Shown in pieces: positions 48,793 through 57,409 of a DNA stretch of 64,000 nt. This DNA comes from an uncultured Collinsella sp. GTDB lineage: Bacteria > Actinomycetota > Coriobacteriia > Coriobacteriales > Coriobacteriaceae. Where the stretch lies: positions 1-64,000 of the forward strand of contig CABUDI010000004.1 of NCBI GenBank assembly GCA_902490305.1. Direction: 5' to 3'. The position numbers and the translations under genes are program-made. The first letter of the stretch is position 1. Each line of letters starts with the position of its first letter. Under the pieces are notes generated by a model, which saw only the letters and a program-made list of their open reading frames with translations, was not told the origin of the DNA and did not search any database.

Positions 48793-50097
48793 CTAGAGCT
48801 CGGCCTCCGCATGACCTCGCTGCGCCTCGGGCAGCTCCCCGTAGAGCGGATGGTCTTCGAGCCTAAAGCGCTCGACCTGTTCGGGAGTGCGACCGCGTAC
48901 AAAGAGCCACGAGCGATCAATCGGCGTTGCCATGAGCGTGCTGGGCAGCGCGTCGGCGCGGTCGGAAAACACCCGGGCACTCTCGGGATCCTGGAACGCC
49001 AGTACCAGATGCGTGTCGCAGTTGCCCATGATGGAGCGTGCGCGTGCCTCGCCATAGAGCGCATCGAGCTGGTTGGTCGACTGCAGCAGCAGCGTTGCCC
49101 AGATGTTGCGGCTTCGGATAATCGAGAGCACGTTGTCGATCTGGGGGATCTGCAGATTTGCGAAGTCATCGAGCATAAAGCGCACGGGCACGGGCAGGCT
49201 GCCGTCGGGCTGCCTATCGGCCTCACGAATGAGGCCCATAAACGCCTGCGAAATAAAGAGGCCGGTCAGCGGATCGAGATTGCGGTCAATATCGCTCACG
49301 GTTACAAACAGGGCGCAGGGGGTGTGTCCCATGGAAGCGAAGTTCACCTGATGACACTCACGATAGAGCTGTGCCGCACCGTCGAATCCCAGACACATGA
49401 CCTTTTCGGCAAGGATGCCGACGATGCTCGCGTGCATGCGCTCGGCATTTTGCGTAATGGCGTAGCGCCGCCATAGCGAGAGGGCATAGCTTTGGGGGTC
49501 GGTCGTGATCAGGTCGTCAAACAATCGACCCGTGGCACCGTCCTGCAGGTGCTCGATCAGCTTGATGACCGAGCTGATCGTCTGCTCGTCGGCGGGTAGC
49601 TGTTCGGTGACGTAGGCGATAAGACACGACAGCAGGTTTGCCGCCGCATGATCCCAAAAAGGCTGGTTGTTGTCCTCGATGGGGCAGATGGCCTTTGCCA
49701 CCGAGAGGATGTCCTGCTGGTTGGGCCTGCCGTCCGCCTTGCGGCGAATGTGCCTCAGGGGGTTGTAGCCGCAGCGCTCGATGCCGGGCGCAAGGGCCGG
49801 GACGGTGTTGAGGTCGGCGAAGTTGAGACATTGCACGCGGTAACCGTGGGCTGCCAGCACGGGTCCCACTTCGCGACAGAGCGTGCCTTTGGTGTCGAGC
49901 ACGATGTAGCTTGCGTTCATTTGCAGCAGGTTGGGCTTGAGGACGTTTCGGGTCTTGCCGGCTCCCGAGGGGCCGATTACAAGTGCATTGTTGTTGAGTC
50001 CCGTTTGGCGGGTGTCGCAGGAAAGCGTTCGATCCTTGGCGAGGATGGTAGACGATGCGGACTCAGACGCGGCGAGACGGCTGGCGAGGTTAGACAT
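48793..50097 (-). CDS. VirD4/TraG-like coupling ATPase without membrane domain
   Basis: This 434-residue ATPase has Walker A VIGPSGAGKT near residue 45, NASYIVLDTKG, a Walker-B-like MLDDFANL near 305, and the IIRSRNIWATLLLQS and TraM-recognition region of type IV coupling proteins. VirD4 proteins feed DNA or protein into secretion or conjugation channels. The usual two N-terminal membrane helices are missing. ATG 50097 has AAGGAGG upstream and overlaps the ClpP-like stop by 8 nt. No relaxase or secretion genes are nearby. Confidence 0.83.
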   Translation of the reverse strand: MSNLASRLAASESASSTILAKDRTLSCDTRQTGLNNNALVIGPSGAGKTRNVLKPNLLQMNASYIVLDTKGTLCREVGPVLAAHGYRVQCLNFADLNTVPALAPGIERCGYNPLRHIRRKADGRPNQQDILSVAKAICPIEDNNQPFWDHAAANLLSCLIAYVTEQLPADEQTISSVIKLIEHLQDGATGRLFDDLITTDPQSYALSLWRRYAITQNAERMHASIVGILAEKVMCLGFDGAAQLYRECHQVNFASMGHTPCALFVTVSDIDRNLDPLTGLFISQAFMGLIREADRQPDGSLPVPVRFMLDDFANLQIPQIDNVLSIIRSRNIWATLLLQSTNQLDALYGEARARSIMGNCDTHLVLAFQDPESARVFSDRADALPSTLMATPIDRSWLFVRGRTPEQVERFRLEDHPLYGELPEAQRGHAEAEL

Positions 50098-50707
50098 GGG
50101 CGACCTCCTTGGTGGTCGAGAGGATTTCGTGGGCAAAGCCGAGCTCGACGGCGCGCTCGGCCGAAAGGTAGGTGTCTTTTGCAGTGAGGGACTGGATGCG
50201 CTTGGGCGTGAGGCCGCTGCGGTCCGAGAGGATTTGCGTGAGGGTCTTGCGGGTCTGCATGAGACGCCGGCTGGTTTCCTGCAGCGCAAGTGCCGAGCCG
50301 CCTGCCCCCTGGGGGATCAGCGGGTCGTGAATCATGAGCTCTGCATGGGGCGCCATACGGCGATCGTCGCCGCCCGTAAAGATCACGGCGCCCATGGACG
50401 CGGCGAATTCCAGGCAGACGGTGCGGATGGGGCACGATGCGAGGCGCATGGCGTCATAGATCGCAAGACCCGATCGCACGCTTCCGCCGGCGCTGGCGAC
50501 AAATATGGTGATGGGGCGGCTGGGGTCGGTGGCATCGAGCAGGCGGATTTGCTGGCATAGGTCGTGGGCCATCGGGGTTTCGATGTTTCCCATGACGGAG
50601 AGCTCGCGACGGGCGAGCATCTCATCGTAAATGCTGGTGAGCGTGATGCCTCGGGCGGATTCACGCATGGTGAGGGGGCTGATGATGGGGGAATGATTGG
50701 TGTCCAT
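50090..50707 (-). CDS. ClpP-like serine protease
   Basis: This 205-residue protein has a ClpP fold: IFVASAGGSVRSGLAIYDAM, the nucleophile Ser in FAASMGAVIF, the His in MIHDPLIPQG and the Asp in TAKDTYLSAERAVELGF. The catalytic triad is complete. It differs from housekeeping ClpP (ASMAA, HQP), which places it among the mobile-element or accessory ClpP-like proteins. No propeptide is visible. It sits between the unknown gene and the VirD4-like gene; AAAGGAG precedes the ATG. It may process a protein of the lost element. Confidence 0.85.
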   Translation of the reverse strand: MDTNHSPIISPLTMRESARGITLTSIYDEMLARRELSVMGNIETPMAHDLCQQIRLLDATDPSRPITIFVASAGGSVRSGLAIYDAMRLASCPIRTVCLEFAASMGAVIFTGGDDRRMAPHAELMIHDPLIPQGAGGSALALQETSRRLMQTRKTLTQILSDRSGLTPKRIQSLTAKDTYLSAERAVELGFAHEILSTTKEVAHV

Positions 50708-50770
50708 GAGGACTCCTTTCTGTTGGTTGTGTTGTGGGATAGGATTGTTGCCCGCGGAGGGGCTGGCGAG

Positions 50771-51661
50771 CTACAGGGTTCGTCCGAGCCTGAGATCGAG
50801 CTCGGTTGCGGGGCAGGCTGCCTGTTCGTGCGGCTCGCAAGCGCCAAGGGCTCCAAAGCGATAGAGCGTTGCGGCGGGCGTGGTGTAGGCGAGCCGCAGC
50901 TGATGCTCGACAGGGGCACATCCGTCATTTTTGTAATGAGCCGCGTAGTACTGCGCGATGCTGGCGTTCATCTCGCTGCCATTGCGATGGCGCTCAAACT
51001 GGCGTCTGCAGGTCTCGATGATCTTTGCTACCGACTTGGGTGCCGTCGCGGGAACAAGGGCGAGATAGCCCTCAAATAGCTCGTTGATGCTCAGGAGGCA
51101 CAGCAGGTCGATCAGCGTCCTTATGGCTGCTCCCTCGGCAGAAAAGTGCGCGGTCATGCGGTTATATCGGTTGCGGTCGACGATGGCCGCATGGGGTCTT
51201 GGAGTTTTCTGCCCCGTGGTCCCGGGCTTTTGCCGCGCCTGTGTATTGAGCTCGACGTTGCAGCGCTTGAGGCCGTCCAACGGAAGGAACAGTGCGGTGC
51301 GCAGGGTGTTCCGCTTGCTTTCGAGTTCATGACGCTCGTCGGGTTCCCATTCGAGCTTGAGTTTCGTGTCGAGTGCCGTAAGCATATGGGCTAGGCAGCC
51401 TACGGTAAGAACGTACGAATCGTTGTCGCGTTTTGGGGCATAGGGGTTTGTCAGCTTGCGAATGTCGGGGTCGCCCATGATCTTTGTGCAGCGCTTCAGC
51501 AGTTGAGGGTGGTCGGCCAAGATCGTCGCGAGCGGTAGCGACGCGTAGTTCTTGATGGTCGCGGCGGCAAAGGCGGCGTCATATTCGTTTGCATATGCTC
51601 GCTCAATGCGGGCATCCAGAATGCTTTTCTTATCGCCGTCTTCAGCGTGGTGGTTTGTCAT
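50771..51661 (-). CDS. Unknown protein of the VirD4-ClpP operon
   Basis: This 296-residue protein has no recognised domain. It is mostly polar and predicted helical, with a hydrophobic stretch LIDLLCLLSINELFEGYLAL near residue 180 that is too polar for a sure membrane segment. GGAGAAGC lies just before ATG 51661. It is the first gene of the operon. A DNA-binding or transfer accessory role is possible, but nothing in the sequence proves it. Confidence 0.6.
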   Translation of the reverse strand: MTNHHAEDGDKKSILDARIERAYANEYDAAFAAATIKNYASLPLATILADHPQLLKRCTKIMGDPDIRKLTNPYAPKRDNDSYVLTVGCLAHMLTALDTKLKLEWEPDERHELESKRNTLRTALFLPLDGLKRCNVELNTQARQKPGTTGQKTPRPHAAIVDRNRYNRMTAHFSAEGAAIRTLIDLLCLLSINELFEGYLALVPATAPKSVAKIIETCRRQFERHRNGSEMNASIAQYYAAHYKNDGCAPVEHQLRLAYTTPAATLYRFGALGACEPHEQAACPATELDLRLGRTL

Positions 51662-52125
51662 AGCTTCTCCAATCGGTTGATGTTCGTGCTGTTTGTTGAT
51701 GTGTTGGTTGTCGTGAGTGATGTGCTTGCCGTGGGTGATGTGCTGTCGTTGGGGTGCTATGCGGTTTTCAATGAGCCCGTGAGACAGTTGCTGCAGGGGC
51801 GGGATGGAACGGCCCATGCAAGGCGGAAGGCATCGTGCTCAAAATCGAGACAGCAATGCCCTGGGTGCCTCACATGTGGCAGTTACCTCATTAAGTTGTC
51901 ATTGCGTTTGGGGCTGTACTTTGCCGATCTTCTTTCTCTTACACGCTAAAAACTGAAACTTCATATGCTCGATCTACTTAAAACCGCAACGGCGGTCTTT
52001 TATCAACTTATATGTCGGAACGTGTCTTTGCAAGTACTTTTTTGCGTTTGTTTCAAATGGGGTGGTTTTGCAACCGTCACGCGCCACGCTATACGAACGT
52101 GTCCCGGCTCGGATAAGATGGTGCG

Positions 52126-52157
52126 ATCGAGTTCTACCGCGCTCACCGCAAGTAGTC
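52126..52157 (+). repeat. pgi 3'-end repeat, right copy
   Basis: ATCGAGTTCTACCGCGCTCACCGC... encodes the same [13 protein letters not shown] as the end of pgi. There is no open frame upstream, so only the end is present. Confidence 0.8.
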
Positions 52158-52184
52158 TTTGTTGCTGAGATAGGTCATGGCCGA

Positions 52185-52220
52185 AAGGGGCCCGTATCCG
52201 TTGGGATACGGGCCCCTTGC
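52185..52220 (+). terminator. Duplicate pgi-type terminator
   Basis: AAGGGGCCCGTATCC pairs perfectly over 15 bp with GGATACGGGCCCCTT. It is the counterpart of the terminator after pgi. Confidence 0.85.
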
Positions 52221-52434
52221 TATTTGAATGGGCATGAGGGTGTATTGAGGGGGGGTGCCTGGCTGTCGGCATCCGCATGCGGCGCCATTTGCTGTCCGTA
52301 AATATACTTCTACGGCTAATTTCATACCACTTGTCGGAATGCGGACGCTGTCCTTGCGTATCGGGCGTACATTGAACGTGGTTTTTCGCGCGAAGCCACG
52401 AATCGGTTGTCGGTCCTGAACAAGGAGGCCCAGC

Positions 52435-53109
52435 ATGACGCTTGCCAAACCCATCAATAAATACATCGACTATATCGATGCCCCCGAGGACACATTTGAG
52501 CAGTATGTCGAGAAGGCGCTAAAGTACAACTTCCGTTGTGTATTTGCGAACCTGCAGGAGTACGAGACGGGTCGCGCAATGCTCGAGGGTTCTGACATCA
52601 TTCTTGCCGGCGCTATCGACTTTCCCCAGGGCACTATGACGCTTGAGGAGAAGCTTGCGAGGTTTGAGGAATACGCTGTGTGCGGCTTTACCGAGATTGA
52701 CTACGTTTTGAATCAGGAGTCGGTCGAGAACCGCGATTTTGATGCCATCGAGCGCGAGATGACTGCCATTGCTGATTTTTGTCGCGCGCATGGCATCACT
52801 GACAAGGTGATCGTCGAGATGTGCAAGCTGGACGGCGACGATGCCGCCAAGCACCGTGTGTGTGAGATTGCGCTGGAGGCTAAGCCGGGATTCCTTAAGA
52901 CATCGACTGGCAGAAGCTTTGGCGGCGCTAAGCTCGAAGACGTGCGGCTGATGCACGAGGTGCTCGGCGATGCCGTGGCAATTAAGGCGGCGGGCGGTAT
53001 CCATAATTACGAAGAGGCTTGCGCATTCATCGAGGCCGGCGCCAGCGCGTTGGGTGCATCGGCGGGCATCGCGATCGTTGAGGGTGCACCGACGGAGGAG
53101 CGTCGCTAG
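52435..53109 (+). CDS. deoC: Deoxyribose-phosphate aldolase
   Basis: This 224-residue class I aldolase splits deoxyribose-5-phosphate into glyceraldehyde-3-phosphate and acetaldehyde. The Schiff-base lysine lies in FLKTSTGRSFGGA and the second lysine in IKAAGGIHNYEEA. It serves nucleoside salvage. AAGGAGG precedes ATG 52435. It stands without other deo genes here. Confidence 0.92.
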   Translation: MTLAKPINKYIDYIDAPEDTFEQYVEKALKYNFRCVFANLQEYETGRAMLEGSDIILAGAIDFPQGTMTLEEKLARFEEYAVCGFTEIDYVLNQESVENRDFDAIEREMTAIADFCRAHGITDKVIVEMCKLDGDDAAKHRVCEIALEAKPGFLKTSTGRSFGGAKLEDVRLMHEVLGDAVAIKAAGGIHNYEEACAFIEAGASALGASAGIAIVEGAPTEERR

Positions 53110-53258
53110 CAGACGTATTTGACCTGAGCGATAAAGCTTCACGACCACGCGCCGTTCATGTTTGGGACAATATGACATTTTTCCCGTTGCAGACAGAGTC
53201 GCCGTGGGTGTTCTGTATGATGGCTCAGACAAGGTTGTTCAATGACGGGGAGGCATAT

Positions 53259-54101
53259 ATGGCTATCAAAGCCATCGCAATGGATATCGACGGTACGCTC
53301 ACCAACGACCAAAAGGTCATCAGCCCGCGTACGCGCGAGAAGCTGCTCGCGGCGCAGGAGTCGGGCATTAAGCTCATCTTGGCTTCGGGCCGTCCCGCAT
53401 GGGGGCTGCACGCCTTGGCGCAGGAGCTCGACCTTCAAAACCATGACGGTCTGCTAGTTGCCTTTAATGGTGCGCATGTGGTCGACGCTCAGACCGATGA
53501 GGTCCTTTTTGACCAGGCCATGCCGGCTGACGAGCTGCACCGTCTGATTGATCATCTGCGCAATTTCGACGTGATCCCTATGATTTCGCTCGGTCGCGAT
53601 CTGCATGTCGAGGATTCGTATCGCTGCATGATTACACTGCCGGATGGCTCGCAGAAAAACATCGTCAAATACGAGCGCGATGCGTGCGACCTTAAGATCC
53701 GCGAGGTCGAGAGCTTGCATGAGGTCGCGGACGCTTATCCCGTGGACAAGCTGCTGACGGCGGGCGATCCGGCCTACCTGCAGGCGCATTACGAGGAGAT
53801 GTATACGCCCTTTACCCAGACGCTTTCGGGCATGTTTACGGCCGACTGGTACTTTGAGTACACGGCGCCTGGTATCGACAAGGCCCGCGCGCTCGAGGGC
53901 GCCCTGCCCAAGCTCGGTATCGATGCCAGCGAGGTCGTATCGTTTGGTGACGGCCAGAACGACAAGTCCATGATTGAGTGGGCCGGCACCGGTGTTGCCA
54001 TGGGCAACGCAGTCGATGAGGTTAAGGCGGTAGCCCAGATGGTGACCGCCAATAACAACGAAGACGGTATTGCGGTGGCGTTGGATAAGCTGCTGGGTTA
54101 G
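53259..54101 (+). CDS. Cof-type HAD phosphatase
   Basis: This 280-residue HAD hydrolase has IAMDIDGTLTNDQKVI, LASGRPAWG and FGDGQNDKSMI motifs, with a C2 cap. It resembles YidA-like sugar phosphatases. ATG 53259 has GGGGAGG upstream; longer in-frame reading to 53172 is unsupported. Terminator follows. Confidence 0.9.
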   Translation: MAIKAIAMDIDGTLTNDQKVISPRTREKLLAAQESGIKLILASGRPAWGLHALAQELDLQNHDGLLVAFNGAHVVDAQTDEVLFDQAMPADELHRLIDHLRNFDVIPMISLGRDLHVEDSYRCMITLPDGSQKNIVKYERDACDLKIREVESLHEVADAYPVDKLLTAGDPAYLQAHYEEMYTPFTQTLSGMFTADWYFEYTAPGIDKARALEGALPKLGIDASEVVSFGDGQNDKSMIEWAGTGVAMGNAVDEVKAVAQMVTANNNEDGIAVALDKLLG

Positions 54102-54123
54102 AATCGCCGATAATGCATGGTTC

Positions 54124-54149
54124 GGGCGCCTGCTTACAGGCGCCCTTTT
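54124..54149 (+). terminator. Terminator between two HAD genes
   Basis: GGGCGCCTG-CTTA-CAGGCGCCC followed by four T residues. Confidence 0.85.
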
Positions 54150-54164
54150 GTTAGGGAGGGTGCC

Positions 54165-54824
54165 GTGTCCGCATTTCCGTTCGACGCCGTTATCTTTGAT
54201 ATGGACGGCGTCATTGTCGATACCGAGTATTACTACCTGGGCGAGACTGCCGCGTTTGCCAAGGAGCTTGGGCTTAACCTGACTCAAGAGGAGTTGAATG
54301 GGCAGGTTGGTACCTCGCATCAGTTCTTCCTGCATATGCTGGTCGATTGGTTTGAGCGCGCCGGTAAGGGGCATTTTACTGGCGAGGAAGCGTTGGCCCG
54401 TTGGGATGAGTGGGCGCATGAGCGTCCGCGCGACTATCAGACTTTGATTAACCCAGGCGCCGTGGATACGATTCGAGAGCTGCCGCGCCGGGGCGTTCGC
54501 GTGGCGCTTGCCAGCTCGTCTCCCATGGATAGCATCGAGGAAGTGCTCAATGCGTGCGGGCTGTCGGATGCCTTTGAGTATGTGGTGAGCGGCGAGCAGT
54601 TTAAGGAGAGCAAGCCCGAGCCCGACATCTACCTGCATGCGCTGGACCTGCTGGGGCTGCCCGCGAATCGCTGCTGCTGCGTTGAGGATTCGGTGCCCGG
54701 CATCACTGCCGGCAAGCGAGCCGGCCTGACGGTCATTGCCAAGCGCGAGGAGCGCTTTGGCTTTAGCCAGGATGCCGCGGACAAGATTATCGACCAGTTG
54801 CCGGAGCTGCTCACGCTTTCTTAG
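54165..54824 (+). CDS. HAD phosphatase, beta-phosphoglucomutase-like
   Basis: This 219-residue protein has AVIFDMDGVIVDTE (nucleophile and acid Asp), ALASSSP, KPEPDIYLHAL and VEDSVPGITAGKRAG, the signature of the beta-phosphoglucomutase/phosphatase subfamily with a helical cap. GTG 54165 follows AGGGAGGG. It directly follows a terminator, so it must have its own or read-through transcription. Substrate unknown. Confidence 0.9.
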   Translation: MSAFPFDAVIFDMDGVIVDTEYYYLGETAAFAKELGLNLTQEELNGQVGTSHQFFLHMLVDWFERAGKGHFTGEEALARWDEWAHERPRDYQTLINPGAVDTIRELPRRGVRVALASSSPMDSIEEVLNACGLSDAFEYVVSGEQFKESKPEPDIYLHALDLLGLPANRCCCVEDSVPGITAGKRAGLTVIAKREERFGFSQDAADKIIDQLPELLTLS

Positions 54825-54907
54825 GAGCGCGGTAGTTGCGCGTTTTTCGGGTCAGATGAGTAAATACCCGACATTTTGGTGCGATAGCAAGCATACTTTA
54901 TGCTAAT

Positions 54908-54949
54908 GCGGGCTCAAGGGCTTGTTGAATGTCCTTGAGCCCGCTTTAG
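54908..54949 (+). terminator. Terminator before gntR
   Basis: GCGGGCTCAAGG pairs perfectly with CCTTGAGCCCGC and is followed by TTTA. It isolates the HAD gene from the GntR gene. Confidence 0.75.
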
Positions 54950-54974
54950 ACTTAATTGCGCTGGGAGAGGGTAT

Positions 54975-55718
54975 ATGCCACCGACTGAAGGGCTAACTGA
55001 CGGTAAAGCTGCGATACCGCTGTACCAACAGGTTATCGATATCATCAAAAACGAAATCAACTCCGGTGCCTACAAGGCGGGCGAGCGGATTCCCAACGAA
55101 TTTGAATTAGCTGAAAGCTATAAAGTTGGCCGTGTTACCGTGCGGCGCGCTATTGAGGAGCTTGTCCAGCAGGGCTATCTAACAAAGCGACAGGGGAAAG
55201 GCACGTTTGTCAATGCCCCCAAGCTTAAGCGCAAGATTCGCCAGAAGGATGACGTCCAGAGTTTTTCGGACGCATGCCGCGTTAACGGAATGGAACCGGG
55301 GGCGCGCGTCATTTCGAGAAAGATACTGCCGGCGGATTCCACCGAAGCGCAGTTCTTTGGTGTTCCCGTTGGAACTGATTTGATTTGCGTTGAGCGTGTG
55401 CGTACTGCCGGTGGGGTCCCCGTCATGCTTGAAAACAACATATACGTTTACGAGGACAACGCTTATCTATCAACGGCACCTCTATCTAACCAATCCATTT
55501 TTGAGTTCGTGCGCAACCGGACGGGCCGTACGCCCGCGTTTACCGACCCGTGCACGCTCGAAATCGCGTGCGCCTCGCCCGAGGTCGCTCGGCTGTTGGC
55601 GGTTTCCGTTGGCGAACCCTTGTTTTACATGGATGCCTTCTTTTTCGATGAGCAGCGGCGGCCGTTTATCATCGGTCGTCAGCGGATCGTTGGGTCTCGC
55701 TACGTTTTTGACATCTAG
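54975..55718 (+). CDS. GntR/HutC-family regulator of the frl-like operon
   Basis: This 247-residue repressor has the GntR winged helix (PLYQQVIDIIKNEI, then VGRVTVRRAIEELVQQGYL near 58) and a C-terminal UTRA effector domain (about 95-245) that binds a sugar phosphate or similar ligand. It precedes the catabolic operon in the same direction, and a perfect inverted repeat lies at the operon promoter. FrlR-type regulators respond to glycated-amine phosphates. GGGAGAGGG precedes the ATG. Confidence 0.9.
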   Translation: MPPTEGLTDGKAAIPLYQQVIDIIKNEINSGAYKAGERIPNEFELAESYKVGRVTVRRAIEELVQQGYLTKRQGKGTFVNAPKLKRKIRQKDDVQSFSDACRVNGMEPGARVISRKILPADSTEAQFFGVPVGTDLICVERVRTAGGVPVMLENNIYVYEDNAYLSTAPLSNQSIFEFVRNRTGRTPAFTDPCTLEIACASPEVARLLAVSVGEPLFYMDAFFFDEQRRPFIIGRQRIVGSRYVFDI

Positions 55719-55735
55719 GACATTGCGAACGGAAG

Positions 55736-55766
55736 CGCCCGGTGGATCATCTCACCGGGCGTTTCC
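55736..55766 (+). terminator. gntR terminator
   Basis: CGCCCGGTG pairs with CACCGGGCG, followed by TTT. Confidence 0.75.
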
Positions 55767-55828
55767 ATACCGTTCACGGCGCAAACGCAACCGTTCAACC
55801 GCGTTGCGGCAATCAGTTTGAAATTATC

Positions 55829-55894
55829 TTGATGACGAGAAAAGCTGCTGGTAATCTATGGGACGTCATAGAACGTTTGCATTGTGCAAACGTT
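55829..55894 (+). promoter_or_regulatory. Promoter and operator of the frl-like operon
   Basis: -35 TTGATG (55829-55834), 17-nt spacer and -10 TAATCT (55852-55857). Downstream, AACGTTTGC (55872-55880) and GCAAACGTT (55886-55894) form a perfect 9-bp inverted repeat with a 5-nt centre. A GntR/HutC dimer bound there would block elongation. Confidence 0.65.
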
Positions 55895-55936
55895 GAAGCG
55901 AGATGCGATGCAGTCTCGAGTTCTTTGGAGGTATCT

Positions 55937-57400
55937 ATGTCAGATACGAAGGCGAAGAAGACAAACAGACGTTTTAAGTTCAAATTACCGCATGTCTATA
56001 CGATCATGTTTTTGCTGATTGTTGTCTTTGCGGTCCTGACTTGGATCGTTCCCTCTGGTCAGTATCAGCGCAAGACGATTTCGACAGCGGCGGGCGAGCG
56101 TGAAGTCGCCGTTGCTGGAACCTATGAACAGGTCGATAAGAACTACACCGATTCCGAGACCGGCGAGACCATCAATCTGGGCCAGGATATCTTCGCGGTC
56201 CTGCAAGCGCCCACCAAGGGTATCCAAGAAGCTGCCGACGTCGTTGCGTTCGTCTTATTGATTGGCGGATCGTTCGCAATCATCACCAAGACCAACGCTT
56301 TGAATGCCGGCATGAGCCGTGTGATTAAAAAGCTCAAGAACAAGGACATCCTCATCATTCCCATCACGATGACGTTGCTGTCCATTTGCGGCACTACGTT
56401 TGGTATGTCTGAGGAAGCCCTGCCGTTCTATGCCATCTTCATTCCTATCATGATGGGTATCGGCTATGACTCGATGACGGCATTCATCATCTGCTTCCTT
56501 GGTCCCAACCTCGGATATTGTGCTTCGACCATCGACCCGTTTAATGTTTTGATCGCCCAAGGCATCATTGGCATCGAGGGCAATCCGCAACTGTGGCTGC
56601 GTGCCGTTTCTTGGGTCATCTTCACTGCCGTCGGTATCGCATGGGCCATGCGCTACGCCATGCGCGTCAAGAAAAATCCCGAGTCGTCCATTGTGTACGA
56701 GGACGATAAGCTCAAGCGTATTGAGTTTTCCGTGACCGATGCCTCCATCGAGGAAGAGTTCACTATCCGTCAGAAGCTCGTGCTTATCGATTTTGCTTGC
56801 GGTATGGGCATTATCGTCTGGGGTCTTGTTACCCAGGGCTGGTACATGAATGAGATTTCCGCCGTGTTCCTTGGCATGGGCCTGCTTGCCGGTATCCTGG
56901 GCGGTCTTGACCAGCAGACGATCGCAGAGGAGTTCGTTAAGGGTCTTGCCGACTTTGCGTACGCTGCCATCGTTATCGGTATCGCTCGCGGTATTCTGGT
57001 CATCGCCGAGGGCGGCATGATCATTGACACCATCCTCCAGGCGCTCGCTACTGCGCTTGCCGGTGCACCCGCCGCCGTCTACACCACGTTTATGTATATC
57101 GTCCTTGGCCTGCTCTCTTTGCTGGTTCCCTCGAGTTCTGGCCTGGCGGCGCTCACCATGCCCGTTATGGGCCCCCTGACCGAGCTCATGGGCCTCAATC
57201 CCGAGGCGGCCGTCACCGCGCTCCAGTTTGCCAACCAGACCATCAACACCATCAGCCCCGTGGCGGGCATGACGGTCGCCGGTCTTGCCGTGGCTAGGAT
57301 TTCGTTTGGCCAATGGTGGAAGACCATTTGGAAGTTCTTCATTTTCATGGTCGTCTTTGGCCTGATCGTAACGGCAATCTCTGGCATGCTTCCGGTGTAG
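55937..57400 (+). CDS. YfcC-family membrane carrier
   Basis: This 487-residue carrier has about 12 membrane segments, an exported loop (about 45-95) and the YfcC/C4-dicarboxylate-carrier-like motifs SICGTTFGMSEEALPFY and LVPSSSGLAALTMPVMGPL. Members move organic or amino acids or peptides. As the first gene of the operon it probably imports the substrate that the later enzymes process. GGAGG precedes ATG 55937. Confidence 0.85.
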   Translation: MSDTKAKKTNRRFKFKLPHVYTIMFLLIVVFAVLTWIVPSGQYQRKTISTAAGEREVAVAGTYEQVDKNYTDSETGETINLGQDIFAVLQAPTKGIQEAADVVAFVLLIGGSFAIITKTNALNAGMSRVIKKLKNKDILIIPITMTLLSICGTTFGMSEEALPFYAIFIPIMMGIGYDSMTAFIICFLGPNLGYCASTIDPFNVLIAQGIIGIEGNPQLWLRAVSWVIFTAVGIAWAMRYAMRVKKNPESSIVYEDDKLKRIEFSVTDASIEEEFTIRQKLVLIDFACGMGIIVWGLVTQGWYMNEISAVFLGMGLLAGILGGLDQQTIAEEFVKGLADFAYAAIVIGIARGILVIAEGGMIIDTILQALATALAGAPAAVYTTFMYIVLGLLSLLVPSSSGLAALTMPVMGPLTELMGLNPEAAVTALQFANQTINTISPVAGMTVAGLAVARISFGQWWKTIWKFFIFMVVFGLIVTAISGMLPV

Positions 57401-57409
57401 GTGGTTGTG

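Larger units (their letters stand above)
48652..52157. mobile_element. Putative integrated element bounded by pgi 3' ends
   Basis: The pgi 3' end plus its terminator is followed by a 3.5-kb segment and then a second, slightly diverged copy of the pgi 3' end and terminator. The segment encodes three minus-strand genes: unknown, ClpP-like, VirD4-like. No integrase, relaxase or replication gene is present, so it would be a remnant. A tandem pgi duplication followed by deletion and replacement is an alternative. Confidence 0.5.
51662..52434. other. Gap between the VirD4-ClpP operon and deoC
   Basis: About 770 bp without a gene. It contains the operon's upstream region, a small terminator ACCGC-AACG-GCGGT-CTTTT (51983-52000), the pgi 3'-end copy (52126-52157) and its terminator. 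The stretch 51850-52060 is AT-richer than its surroundings, as expected at an element end. Confidence 0.5.

Noticed and set aside
50090..50707. The ClpP-like gene as the housekeeping clpP
   Set aside because: Active-site neighbourhood differs (ASMG, HDP), there is no clpX nearby, and it sits in an accessory operon.
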